Assembly (NCBI RefSeq): GCF_018138715.1
Contig: NZ_JAGSHX010000006.1
Location: 9,672,001 to 9,736,000, forward strand
DNA length: 64,000 nucleotides
DNA from: Streptomyces asiaticus
Lineage (GTDB): Bacteria > Actinomycetota > Actinomycetes > Streptomycetales > Streptomycetaceae
Reading direction: 5' to 3'
Shown in pieces: positions 29,078-38,697 of the stretch. The position numbers and the translations under genes were made by a program. A model generated the notes under the pieces. The model did no database searches and was not told the origin of the DNA. It worked only from the letters and a program-made list of their open reading frames with translations. Numbering within the stretch: position 1 is the stretch's first letter; each line of letters starts with the position of its first letter.

Positions 29078-30442
29078 TCAGAGCGCGAACGACTCGTGGT
29101 GGATACGGCCGCGTGGCACCCCGGCCCCGCGCAGGGCCGCGACCGCGGCCTCGGTCATCCCGGACGGCCCGCACAGGAACACGTCGCGTTCGGCGAGGTC
29201 GGGCACCAGACCGCGCAGCGCCTCCGGAGTCAGCGGTGAGAAGTAGGCGGCCGGCTCGTCCACGACGTAATGGACGGCCGCCCCGCGCGCGGCGGCGAGC
29301 GCGTCGAGCTCGCCGCGCAGGGCCAGGTCCTCGGGGCGCCGGGCCCGGTAGACGAGGATCACCTCACCGGGCAGCGTCTCGAAGAGGGCCCGCAGCGGGG
29401 TGATCCCGACACCGCCACCCAGCAGGAGGGTCTTGCGGGCGCGGCGGCGGCGTGCGGTGAAGGCCCCGTACGGGCCCTCTGCGCATACCCGGGTGCCGGG
29501 TCGGAGTTGGGCCAGGGCCGCGCTGTGGCCACCGGACGCCTTGACCGTGATCCGCAGATACGCGGGGCGCGGAGCGGCGGACAGGGAGTAGGGGTTGGCG
29601 GCCCACCACATGCCCCGGGTCAGGAACCGCCACCGGAAGAACTGGCCGGGCTCGGCGCGCAGCTCCGCCAGCCCGCTGCCCGACAGGTACACCGATACGA
29701 CGCCCGGGGCCTCGGGCCGGACCTCGGCGACGTACAGCCGGTGGCGCAGCGCCCGGCGCACCGGGACGGCGAACCGGTACCAGGCCAGCAGCGCCGCCAC
29801 CGTGATGTAGAGGGCGTACCAGACCATCTGGGCGGTGCGGTCTCCGGTGAAGTCGGCCCCGTCGGAGAGCTGGTGCCCGAAGGCCAGGAAGACCGCGAGA
29901 TAGGTCGCGAAGTGCAGAAGGTGCCAGGTCTCGTAGGGGAGGCGACGGCGCACGGCGCGCGCGGACACGATCGCGGTGACGAGGAACAGCGAGAAGCCGA
30001 TCGTCCCCTTGAGCAGGTCCGGGTAGTGGAGGACGAGGGTGGTGGTCTGGTCCACCACCCCGGTGTGCGATTCCAGCGAGTACCCCCAGATGATCAGCAG
30101 GACATGGGCGCAGGCCAGCGAAACCGTGTAGCGGCCGCCCATCGCGTGCCAGCGGGCCAGCCGGTCGGTGCCGACGGCGCGGTCCAGCAGCGGTGCGCGC
30201 GCCATCAGCAGCAGGAGGATCGCGCATGCGTATCCGGCGAGCAGCCCGGTGATCCGCCCCGCGCCGGTCAGCCAGCCGGCGGCGCCGACGACCGAGGGGG
30301 TGTCGCTCCACCACAGTGCGAGGACTGCGGCGGCCCCACCCCAGATCATCAGGTGCGCGAGCACCGGGACGGGGCTGGGCGGGCGCGGTGCCGACCGGGA
30401 CGGGCGGGTCATGGCCGGGACCGGTGGCGTCGTGCTGCTCAT
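29078..30442 (-). CDS. Ferric-reductase-like transmembrane flavoprotein oxidoreductase
   Basis: The 454-residue protein has six or so membrane helices in the first 230 residues (VLAHLMIWGGAAAVLALWW, ITGLLAGYACAILLLLMA, YTVSLACAHVLLIIWGYS and others), with His residues in RWHAMGG, ACAHVL, WHLLHFATY and AFGHQL that could hold heme. It then has an FAD-binding domain (RWRFLTRGMWWAANPYSLSAAP) and an NAD(P) domain (LLLGGGVGITPLRALFE, VFLCGPSGMTEAAVAAL). It would carry electrons from cytosolic NAD(P)H to the external FMN_bind partner. ATG at 30442 is followed upstream by a palindromic operator region. Confidence 0.9.
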   Translation of the reverse strand: MSSTTPPVPAMTRPSRSAPRPPSPVPVLAHLMIWGGAAAVLALWWSDTPSVVGAAGWLTGAGRITGLLAGYACAILLLLMARAPLLDRAVGTDRLARWHAMGGRYTVSLACAHVLLIIWGYSLESHTGVVDQTTTLVLHYPDLLKGTIGFSLFLVTAIVSARAVRRRLPYETWHLLHFATYLAVFLAFGHQLSDGADFTGDRTAQMVWYALYITVAALLAWYRFAVPVRRALRHRLYVAEVRPEAPGVVSVYLSGSGLAELRAEPGQFFRWRFLTRGMWWAANPYSLSAAPRPAYLRITVKASGGHSAALAQLRPGTRVCAEGPYGAFTARRRRARKTLLLGGGVGITPLRALFETLPGEVILVYRARRPEDLALRGELDALAAARGAAVHYVVDEPAAYFSPLTPEALRGLVPDLAERDVFLCGPSGMTEAAVAALRGAGVPRGRIHHESFAL

Positions 30443-30485
30443 GGGAGTCCTCTCGGTGAGTGCCCGGTCAGCGTCGTCTGCGAAG

Positions 30486-30541
30486 CTCTGAGGACCCTCT
30501 GAACCCGAGCGGACCCGTTCGGATTCAGAGGAAACTCAGAG
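30486..30541. promoter_or_regulatory. Four phased half-sites between the reductase and response-regulator genes
   Basis: CTCTGAG (30486-30492) and CTCTGAA (30497-30503) form a direct pair 11 bp apart. TTCAGAG (30524-30530) and CTCAGAG (30535-30541) form the mirror pair, also 11 bp apart. The two pairs are inverted about 30513.5. An 11-bp repeat is what OmpR/PhoB-type regulators bind, and the adjacent gene encodes one. The site probably controls both divergent promoters. Confidence 0.65.
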
Positions 30542-30589
30542 GAAGGGCGGGTCTCGGCACCGCGCACCGCGAGGGATGCTGGATGCATC

Positions 30590-31324
30590 ATGGATACGCA
30601 CTCCACCGGCCGTTTTCTGCTGCGACCTGATGGCTCCCGGGTCCGCGTCCTCGTCGTCGACGACGAGCCCGATCTGACCGAGGTGCTGTCGGGTGCGCTG
30701 CGCTACGAAGGCTGGGAGGTCCGTACCGCCGCCGACGGCGCGTCCGCGCTGGACGCCGCGCGGGCGTTCCGGCCGGACGCGGTGGTGCTCGACTGGATGC
30801 TGCCGGACACCGACGGGCTCGCGGTGCTGCGCGCGATGCGGTCGGAGCTGCCGGATGTGTGCGTGCTCTTCCTGACCGCGCGCGACGCGGTGGAAGACCG
30901 GATCGCGGGCATCACGGCGGGCGGCGACGACTATGTGACCAAGCCGTTCAGTCTTGAGGAGGTGCTGGCCCGGCTGCGCGGGCTGCTGCGCCGGGCCGGG
31001 ATGGCGCGGGAGCCGGGCGACGACCGGCTGGTGGTCGCGGATCTGGTGATGGACGAGCAGGCGCGGGAGGTGACCCGCGGGGGTGTGGCCGTGGAGCTGT
31101 CCCGCACCGAGTTCGAGCTGCTGCGGTTCCTGATGCGCAACCCCCGCCGGGTGCTGTCCAAGGCGCAGATCCTGGACCGGGTGTGGAGCTACGACTTCGG
31201 CGGCCAGGCCCATGTGGTCGAGCTGTACATCAGCTATCTGCGCAAGAAGATCGACGCGGGGCGGGCGCCGCTGATCCACACGGTGCGCGGGGTCGGCTAT
31301 GTGCTGAAGGCGGAGGTTTCATGA
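30590..31324 (+). CDS. Two-component response regulator, OmpR/PhoB family
   Basis: The 244-residue protein has a receiver domain (VRVLVVDDEPDLTEVLSGAL, phosphoacceptor in VVLDWMLPDTDG, and DDYVTKPFSLEEVLARLRGLL) and a C-terminal winged helix (VELSRTEFELLRFLMRNPRRVLSKAQILDRVWSYDFGG, VELYISYLRKKIDAG, HTVRGVGYVLKAE). Its stop overlaps the sensor kinase ATG. It likely senses envelope or redox state via that kinase and binds the phased sites at 30486-30541 to set the ferric-reductase operon. Confidence 0.95.
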   Translation: MDTHSTGRFLLRPDGSRVRVLVVDDEPDLTEVLSGALRYEGWEVRTAADGASALDAARAFRPDAVVLDWMLPDTDGLAVLRAMRSELPDVCVLFLTARDAVEDRIAGITAGGDDYVTKPFSLEEVLARLRGLLRRAGMAREPGDDRLVVADLVMDEQAREVTRGGVAVELSRTEFELLRFLMRNPRRVLSKAQILDRVWSYDFGGQAHVVELYISYLRKKIDAGRAPLIHTVRGVGYVLKAEVS

Positions 31325-32805
31325 CGCGGCCGCTCACCAGGTGGCTGTCCTGGTGGCCGCCCCGTACGCTGCGCGCCCGGCTGACCGCGGGGCTGGTGGT
31401 GCTGCTGGCGGTGGCGAGTCTGGCGGTGGGGCTGACCACGGTGTTCGCACTGGAGGGATTTCTGGTGCGCCGGCTGGACCAGCAGCTCACGGCGGCCGGA
31501 GGCCGGTTCCCGGCCAGTCTGGAGCACGGTGAGCGGCACCCGGACGCCGACAACGCGCCCGACACCCGTGGCCAGTCGGACCGCACCTTCGGCGCCCGGC
31601 TGCTGCGCGGCACGACGACCGATGCCGCGGTGGTACGCGACCAGACGGACGCCGCCGTACCGCTGACCGGCGCCGACCGGCGGGTCCTGGCGGGGCTGCC
31701 GGTGGACGGCGACGGCCACGGTGTGCGGCTATCCGCGCTCGGCGGCTACCGCGTGGTCGCCGTCCACGGGGACGACGGGGATGTTCTGGTCACCGGGCTG
31801 CCGCTGCGTCCGGTGGAGGAGACCGTGCACCGGCTGGAGATCGTGGAAACCGTGGTGTTCGGCAGCGCGCTGCTGGTCACCGGGGTGGCCGGGGCGCTGT
31901 GGGTACGGCTGTCGCTGCGCCCGCTGCGACGGGTGACCACGACCGCCGCCGGGGTGGCCGAGCTGCCGCTGGCCAGCGGTGAGGTGGCCATGCCGCCACC
32001 GGTGCCGGACACCGATCCGCGGACCGAGGTGGGTCAGGTGGGCACCGCGCTCAACCGGATGCTCGGCCACGTCGGGGACGCGCTGGCCCGTCGCCAGGCG
32101 AGCGAGGAGCGGTTGCGGCACTTCGCCGCCGACGCCAGCCATGAGCTGCGCACCCCGGTGGCCTCCGTCCGCGGCCACGCCGAGCTGGCGCTGCGCCATC
32201 CGGGTACGGTGCCGGCCGAGGTGCGGCACTCGCTGGAGCGGATCCAGGCCGAGTCGGAGCGGATGTCCACGCTGGTGGACGATCTGCTGCTGCTCGCCCG
32301 GCTCGACGCGGGACGGCCACTGGCCCGCCGATCGGTCGATCTGACCCGGCTGGTACTGGACGCGACGGGCGACGCACGGGCCGCCGGGCCGAGCCACCGC
32401 TGGAGACTGGAGCTGGCCGAGGAACCGGTGACGGTGCTCGGCGACGAGCACCGTCTCCAGCAGGTGGTGGGCAACCTGCTCACCAACGCCCGCACCCACA
32501 CCCCACCCGGCACCCGGGTCACGGTCCGGCTCGCCGTGGCGGACGGCGACGCCGAGCTGACGGTGGCGGACGACGGGCCGGGCGTCCCGGACGCACTCCA
32601 GAGCGAGGTGTTCGAGCGGTTCGCGCGCGCCGATCCCGGCCGTTCGCGAGCGGCCGGCGGAACGGGACTGGGGCTGGCGATCGTGCGGGCCGTGGTCGCC
32701 GCGCACGGCGGCACGATCACGCTGACCAGCGGGCCGGGCGCCACCGTCTTCCGGGCCCGGCTCCCCTGCCGTGCCGCGGCGTCCGATCCGGGCCGAACAG
32801 GCTGA
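31321..32805 (+). CDS. Sensor histidine kinase (HAMP type)
   Basis: The 494-residue protein starts with ATG at 31321, overlapping the regulator stop by 4 bases. Two membrane spans are visible (LTAGLVVLLAVASLAVGLTTVFAL; VVFGSALLVTGVAGALWVRL), enclosing an extracytoplasmic sensor of about 140 residues. Then come a HAMP region, the HisKA motif DASHELRTPVASVRGHAELAL and the HATPase motifs VGNLLTNARTHT, VADDGPGVP and GGTGLGLAIVRAVVAAHGG. The signal could be redox or metal ions, given the neighbouring reductase. Its partner is the regulator just upstream. Confidence 0.95.
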   Translation: MTRPLTRWLSWWPPRTLRARLTAGLVVLLAVASLAVGLTTVFALEGFLVRRLDQQLTAAGGRFPASLEHGERHPDADNAPDTRGQSDRTFGARLLRGTTTDAAVVRDQTDAAVPLTGADRRVLAGLPVDGDGHGVRLSALGGYRVVAVHGDDGDVLVTGLPLRPVEETVHRLEIVETVVFGSALLVTGVAGALWVRLSLRPLRRVTTTAAGVAELPLASGEVAMPPPVPDTDPRTEVGQVGTALNRMLGHVGDALARRQASEERLRHFAADASHELRTPVASVRGHAELALRHPGTVPAEVRHSLERIQAESERMSTLVDDLLLLARLDAGRPLARRSVDLTRLVLDATGDARAAGPSHRWRLELAEEPVTVLGDEHRLQQVVGNLLTNARTHTPPGTRVTVRLAVADGDAELTVADDGPGVPDALQSEVFERFARADPGRSRAAGGTGLGLAIVRAVVAAHGGTITLTSGPGATVFRARLPCRAAASDPGRTG

Positions 32806-32809
32806 ACGC

Positions 32810-32839
32810 GGCCTTCGCGGGTCACGGTCTGTGAAGGCC
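32810..32839. terminator. Hairpin between convergent genes
   Basis: GGCCTTC (32810-32816) pairs with GAAGGCC (32833-32839), with a 16-base loop, in the 50-bp gap between the kinase stop and the end of the WD40-like gene. An overlapping alternative pairing of GCGGG with CCCGC is possible. No T-tract is visible. Confidence 0.4.
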
Positions 32840-32855
32840 CCGCGAGGGCACCTTC

Positions 32856-34256
32856 TCAGTCGTCGACCGGCCCCATCGGGAAGATGGCCAGTTCGGCCTT
32901 GCCGCGGTGGAAGCCCTCGTCGGAGAGGGGTTCCAGGGCGGCGGCGAGCCAGCGGTTGTCCGGGGACCAGCTGAGGGCGTCGACGTAGGTGCGCATCTGA
33001 CGGCCAAGGATGATCTTCTTGTCGGCCATCCGCCACACGCACAGTTCGTGCGGGCGCCGCTCACGGAAGTCCAGATAGCCCAGCTTGCGGCTGAAGCTGC
33101 CGACGGCCAGATAGCTGCCGTCCTCGTTCGAAGCGAGGGTGAACAGCCGTTCCGAGGCGTCGTCCACCTGGTCGATCACCGCGCCCGTCGCCGCGTCGAC
33201 CACATAGAGGTTCTGCTGCGCGCCGAGGAAGAGCCGTGACGAGTCGCCGGAGAAGGCCGTGCACTGGATCGGATCCCACTCACCGGCGTGGGAGACGCGG
33301 CGGTAGGGCTCGCGCTCGTCGCCGTGCAGGTCGAAGCCGCCCTCGCGGGCACGGTTCCGGCTGATGCGGTGCGCGCCGTCGCGTGAGCGCAGATGCCCGA
33401 GCTGGAAGGGAGCCTCGGTCTCGGCCCGCCGGTCGACGTCGTAGGCCCACTGCTTCCGCTCCTCCGGTCCGTCACCGGTGCTGTAGCCCTTGACCACGAG
33501 GATGTGACCGCCCGGCACCCACATCATCAGCGGCACGATCCAGTCACCGGCGTGGGTGTGCACCACCTCGCTCCAGTCGGCGGTGTCGTAGACCCACACC
33601 CGCCCCTGATCGCTGCACACGGCCAGGTACTTGCCGTCGTCGGAGAAGTCCATCCCGTTGACATGGTCGTACTTGACGCTGCCGGTCGTGGTCTCGAACG
33701 GCCGCAGTGTGACAGCCTGGTGGGCCAGATCGGGTATGTGCGGGGAGTCCTCGGCGGTCCAGCTGTCGCCGTTGAGCGGAAAGGCCGCCGAGCCCCAGCC
33801 GTCGCCCACGCTCAGCGGCTCCAGCCACTTGCGGTCGGTGACCCGGATCTCGTACTCGGCCTGGATCAGCAGGTCCTCGTCCTGCCAGGCACCGCCGCGC
33901 TCGTAGTAGAAGTCATGCATTCCTTCCCACTGGTCGTCCGTGAGCGGGTAGTTGCTGAGCTCCACCCTCTCGACCCGGGAGATGAACCGGCGGGCATTGG
34001 TATCGGCCCATTCGTAGTCGAGAAGTTGGCTGGTGCTCACGGCGCGCCCGAGCGGGCCCGTGCGGTCGTCGCCGTCGCCGAGGTAGCCGGACGCCGCCTC
34101 CCAGAGGAAGTGCAGGAAGGTGTTGGGCTCCTCGTTCGGCAGCGGGATGTGTGTGCGCGAGCCCACGTCGTAGTAGACGACGAACACCTTCAACCTGGCG
34201 CGCAGCTCATCCGGATCCACGGCAAGAACCCGTACGCCGTACATGTCGGTCGACAT
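32856..34256 (-). CDS. WD40-repeat-like protein of unknown function
   Basis: The 466-residue protein has no clear enzyme motif. Its second half contains repeat-like blocks such as MDFSDDGKYLAVCSDQGRVWVYDTADW, CTAFSGDSSRLFLGAQQNLYVVDAATG, LASNEDGSYLAVGSFSRKLGYLDF and LSWSPDNRWLAAALEP, which fit a beta-propeller. The N-terminal 170 residues are acidic and lack known motifs. No signal peptide is present, so the protein is likely cytosolic. A GAGGGGG ribosome site lies inside an inverted repeat upstream (34265-34353). Neighbouring genes on both sides seem unrelated. Confidence 0.7.
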   Translation of the reverse strand: MSTDMYGVRVLAVDPDELRARLKVFVVYYDVGSRTHIPLPNEEPNTFLHFLWEAASGYLGDGDDRTGPLGRAVSTSQLLDYEWADTNARRFISRVERVELSNYPLTDDQWEGMHDFYYERGGAWQDEDLLIQAEYEIRVTDRKWLEPLSVGDGWGSAAFPLNGDSWTAEDSPHIPDLAHQAVTLRPFETTTGSVKYDHVNGMDFSDDGKYLAVCSDQGRVWVYDTADWSEVVHTHAGDWIVPLMMWVPGGHILVVKGYSTGDGPEERKQWAYDVDRRAETEAPFQLGHLRSRDGAHRISRNRAREGGFDLHGDEREPYRRVSHAGEWDPIQCTAFSGDSSRLFLGAQQNLYVVDAATGAVIDQVDDASERLFTLASNEDGSYLAVGSFSRKLGYLDFRERRPHELCVWRMADKKIILGRQMRTYVDALSWSPDNRWLAAALEPLSDEGFHRGKAELAIFPMGPVDD

Positions 34257-34264
34257 TCGTCGTC

Positions 34265-34353
34265 CCCCTCTGGAAGTGGTGGTGCGGACCTACCGACACC
34301 GGCCTGTTGGCCCATCGCCCGGTGTCGGAACGCCCTTGATGCTTCCAGAGGGG
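34265..34353. repeat. Nested inverted repeats overlapping the ribosome site of the WD40-like gene
   Basis: Outer arms: 34265-34276 and 34342-34353 (12 bp, perfect). Inner arms: CCGACACCGG at 34293-34302 and CCGGTGTCGG at 34319-34328 (10 bp, perfect) around a 16-base loop. Read from the minus strand, the outer arm contains the GAGGGG ribosome site, so folding would hide it. Confidence 0.75.
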
Positions 34354-34413
34354 TCTGACAGCGTTACGTCGAGGAGCACAGGGCGTGGTCGACGAGGTCG
34401 GCGACATCCCGGA

Positions 34414-35846
<1,433 letters not shown>

Positions 35847-35858
35847 TCAGGGCTCCCT

Positions 35859-35872
35859 TGGGAGCGCTCCCA
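35859..35872. promoter_or_regulatory. CebR-type operator (TGGGAGCGCTCCCA) upstream of the xylanase
   Basis: This perfect 14-bp palindrome equals the published CebR (LacI-family) box that governs cellobiose and cellulose genes in Streptomyces. It sits 28 bp upstream of the xylanase ATG, in a position to block its promoter. A related LacI-family regulator could also use it. No such regulator gene is in the window. Confidence 0.85.
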
Positions 35873-36059
35873 AATACGACCGCATGAGTGCCAGTGCCTG
35901 GAGTGCCTGGGTGGTACCGGTGGAGACGGTGCGGGTGCTTTCTGTGGTGTCCGGTTCGCGTGGCGCGCACAAGCCGCCTCGGCCAAGCCTTGGTTCGGAT
36001 GGTCGAACGTCAATCGGCCTGTCGGATGCCATGGAATGATAGACGCCTCACGCGAAGCG

Positions 36060-36317
36060 TCAACGCCCTTGGCGGCAACGCGCGTGCTTCCTGGAGTGGA
36101 GTTCGGTCACGTAGCCCGCGCCGATGGCGAGCAACGCACCGGACAGCGCGAGGACGTAGAGGGACGCCGCGGCAGCGGCGGCCAGCCTCGTGCCACGCCG
36201 CATCAGATGCACCGGCCACGGCTGGGGCCGCCCCGGAAGCGCCATCGCGACGGCGCCGACCAGGGCGATCAGCGCGCCGAAGGCGCATAACGCGGAGACG
36301 CCGAGACCCAGGATCAT
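36060..36317 (-). CDS. Small membrane protein of unknown function
   Basis: The 85-residue protein has two hydrophobic segments (GVSALCAFGALIALVGAVAMAL and LAAAAAASLYVLALSGALLAIGAGYV) joined by a basic loop, RPQPWPVHLMRRGTR, and ends KHARCRQGR. I do not recognise a family. Its ATG overlaps the ATP-grasp stop by 4 bases, so the pair is co-translated. It may be a membrane anchor or exporter-like partner. Confidence 0.6.
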   Translation of the reverse strand: MILGLGVSALCAFGALIALVGAVAMALPGRPQPWPVHLMRRGTRLAAAAAASLYVLALSGALLAIGAGYVTELHSRKHARCRQGR

Positions 36318-37504
36318 GATTCGCCCGGGGACTGGGCGTATCCGCCGCCGGCCGCATTGAACAGCACGATTTCCTCGATTGTCTGCTGGAGTTTCAGCTC
36401 ATTCTGGTCGGATACGATGGCCTGCCCCACGCGACCGTACGGGCCGAGCGGCGTATCGGGTGACGAGGAATACTGGATCTCGTCGAAGCGGAAGTTGCGC
36501 TCGAAATCCTGTTGAGTGAGGCTTCCGCTCTTCGGGCGGCGTAGCAGGATGTATCCGTAGAAGCGATCCGGGTCGCCGCTGTTGAGCGGCTCGGTCGGCT
36601 CTTCCCCCAGTGCGAGGCCGATCTCGACGTCAAAGAGGTCGACGCCGAATGTGAGCTTGTTGACCTGAGGGGAGAGCGCGCCCGGGAGGCGGATGGCGCA
36701 CTCGCCGAACGTCAGCCCCGCGTCTTCCGTGAATGCTTCCAGATGGAATACGCAATCAGGTGCGTCGAGGCAGGCGAGCGCCTGCCTTGCGAGCGTCTCT
36801 GCTTGCTGGAAAAGCGTCGGACGGCGTCTTCTGTCCAGGATGTGGGCGGCCAGGACGCCGCCCTGTACGGCACTCAGCGGTGAGGTGTGGTTGCGACTCA
36901 TGGACGACCACTTGAGATCGCCGTTCCGCCAGACGCCGTCCATGTAGACTTCCGGGGCGTCGACGAAGGACTCGGCGACGACCTCGACGTCCGACTGCCC
37001 GGTGAACGGGGTCAAGGCTCGTTCGTACTCTTCCGGGGACCGGACGATGGCCGTACGGAGGGCGCCGGCTCCGGTGGCCGGCTTGACCACGAAGACCTCT
37101 CCCAGATCGTCGGCGAGATCCTTGAACGACGTGCCCACGGAGACGTGTCGGCAGCGCGCTCGCCGGATGTGAGGCGGCAGCCTGCTCTTCTGTAGGTACT
37201 TGTCCCGGAAATAGAGAGTGGTCTGTGAATCCGTATTGCCGGGAAGGTTCAGCTGCTGCCGCAGATAGGCCGCTCCGAATACGCCCATCTCATGGACGGT
37301 CAGCACTCCGGCTATACCATCCAGTTGCGCGGCAAGCACCGCTCGCGATATTTCCTGGGCGTTCTCCATGTCGCTGACGTATGTGAAGCCCCGGCCCTCC
37401 GGAGGCTTCACCGGAGGCTGGACGATATAGAAGGGCTCCAGACCTCGGCGTCGTAGTGCCTCGTCCAGGCCGTCCCTGAACCCGATGACAATCATCGTCG
37501 GCAT
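36314..37504 (-). CDS. ATP-grasp ligase-like protein of unknown substrate
   Basis: The 396-residue protein has the carbamoyl-phosphate-synthetase-like ATP-grasp layout. The N-terminal lobe begins TMIVIGFRDGLDEALRRRGLEPFYIVQPP, the ATP lysine region is GEVFVVKPATGAGALRTAIV, and the metal and phosphate part includes DCVFHLEAFTEDAGLTFGECAIRLPGALSP. The family includes L-amino-acid ligases and peptide-bond-forming enzymes. Base composition is clearly lower in GC than in neighbours, a sign of transfer. It overlaps the small membrane protein gene. Confidence 0.8.
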   Translation of the reverse strand: MPTMIVIGFRDGLDEALRRRGLEPFYIVQPPVKPPEGRGFTYVSDMENAQEISRAVLAAQLDGIAGVLTVHEMGVFGAAYLRQQLNLPGNTDSQTTLYFRDKYLQKSRLPPHIRRARCRHVSVGTSFKDLADDLGEVFVVKPATGAGALRTAIVRSPEEYERALTPFTGQSDVEVVAESFVDAPEVYMDGVWRNGDLKWSSMSRNHTSPLSAVQGGVLAAHILDRRRRPTLFQQAETLARQALACLDAPDCVFHLEAFTEDAGLTFGECAIRLPGALSPQVNKLTFGVDLFDVEIGLALGEEPTEPLNSGDPDRFYGYILLRRPKSGSLTQQDFERNFRFDEIQYSSSPDTPLGPYGRVGQAIVSDQNELKLQQTIEEIVLFNAAGGGYAQSPGES

Positions 37505-37544
37505 TCTCGTCTCCCCCGATTACGACCAGCCAAAACGGTGAACA

Positions 37545-37970
37545 TCATTTCACGGGAATGCGGAGGCGGAGCCTGTGACGTGGGTCACGGATCAATCTCC
37601 GCGGTAAGGAAGTGTGTGGAATCCGGTCGGTGTCGGTTTCGGTGTCGGTGTCGGACTCGGCGACGAGGACGTCGAGTCCGGCGCGGGCGCACACCTCGGC
37701 GATGCCAGCCGCTGGTGCGGTGGGCGAGCACGGCGCCGATCTTCTGGTCGAGCCAGGGACGGACATCGACTGTCGCGCTGACCCACTCGTCGGGGACGCT
37801 GGACATCGCCCTGCCGTCCCGGACCAGGCGCGCCTCGGCCCCGCATCGGCGGCGCAGACCCAGCTGACGTAAGTGGCCCTCACCGACGGGGGATGCGGTG
37901 AGGGCCACCCACAGTGTGGCACGACACAGGCGCGGAAGCGCACGTTCCGAGCGAGGCAGACGCATATATC
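37545..37970 (-). pseudogene. Decayed coding sequence, possibly a PIG-L-like deacetylase end
   Basis: Between two intact genes lies sequence with broken coding signal. One frame gives AMSSVPDEWVSATVDVRPWLDQKIGAVLAHRTS, which resembles the C-terminal portion of PIG-L/LmbE deacetylases (mycothiol pathway-type). The adjacent frame then reads AGLDVLVAESDTDTETDTD. A frameshift near 37730 separates them. No start codon with a ribosome site is seen. I put the PIG-L assignment at low confidence. Confidence 0.3.
37873..37908. terminator. Perfect 13-bp hairpin
   Basis: The arm 37873-37885 (GTGGCCCTCACCG) is an exact reverse complement of 37896-37908, with a 10-base loop. The strength and GC content suit a Streptomyces terminator or attenuator. 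It lies among the decayed coding sequence, so which transcript it ended is unclear. Confidence 0.6.
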
Positions 37971-38147
37971 TACAATCGGAACTCGACGGCCCGCACGACG
38001 GCGGCGGCCCCGGCCACCCCGACGATGATCACCTGGATGCCCAACCGAGGTAGCTGTGGCGCGCCGTTCACCGGATGCTGACGTGGGAAACGGCACCTCA
38101 TGTGACCCGGGGTCACTGGCCGCCCGAGGCTCTCGGAGGAGAGGACC

Positions 38148-38661
38148 ATGCACCACGTCAAACGGTTCCGTCCTGACCGCTGTCACCGGCCTGGCGGCCG
38201 CCCTGTGCTGCGCTCCTCTGGCAGTGGCCGCCGCACCGGCCGCCGGCCCCGCCTTCCTCTTGCCTCCTCATGAGAGGGACGAGGTCTTCGAGCTGACGGC
38301 GCGGCCCACGCAGATCAACTTCGTCGACGTGGCCCCTCCGGGGAACAGCCAGGGGGATGAGCTCATCGTCACCGGGGACCTCTCCCGTTCCACTGCCACG
38401 GTGGGCCGGTTCGACGAGGTCTGCACCGTGACCCGCACCGCCCCCATGGACACGAGCGGCCTTCAGTGTCAGATCACTCTGTCGCTGCCCGAGGGCCGGA
38501 TCACCGTGCAGGGGGTCTTCACCATCACCAGTGCCGGCCCCGGTGACATCACCCTGGCCATCACCGGAGGCACGGGGCGCTATCGCACGGCCCACGGCTA
38601 CATCCACGCCGTCAACACCAGCGACACCGAGACACAGCTCACCGTCCATCTCATCCGTTGA
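38148..38661 (+). pseudogene. Secreted AOC/dirigent-like barrel protein with a start-proximal frameshift
   Basis: The ATG at 38148 has a strong ribosome site (GGAGGAGAGG), but its frame closes after about 40 codons. One base removed near 38165 joins MHHVKR to SVLTAVTGLAAALCCAPLAVAAA, a signal peptide, and then to a barrel of the allene-oxide-cyclase/dirigent type (FVDVAPPGNSQGDELIVTGDLS, CTVTRTAPMDTSGLQCQITLSLPEGRITVQGVFTI, GGTGRYRTAHGYIHAVN). Without that change the frame is open upstream only from a GTG at 38056, which has no ribosome site and would bury the signal peptide. It is either a frameshift mutation or a sequence error. Confidence 0.6.
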
Positions 38662-38675
38662 GGATCCGGGGGTCC

Positions 38676-38697
38676 GAGGGGCTGAGGACGTCCCCTC
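38676..38697. terminator. Small hairpin between convergent genes
   Basis: GAGGGG (38676-38681) pairs with CCCCTC (38692-38697) over a 10-base loop, between the barrel-protein stop and the fumC stop, which it overlaps. Weak, with no T-tract. Confidence 0.3.

Noticed and set aside
38056..38661. A GTG-started 201-codon version of the barrel protein
   Set aside because: It would place the signal peptide about 35 residues in and has no ribosome site. The ATG at 38148 with GGAGGAGAGG is the better original start.
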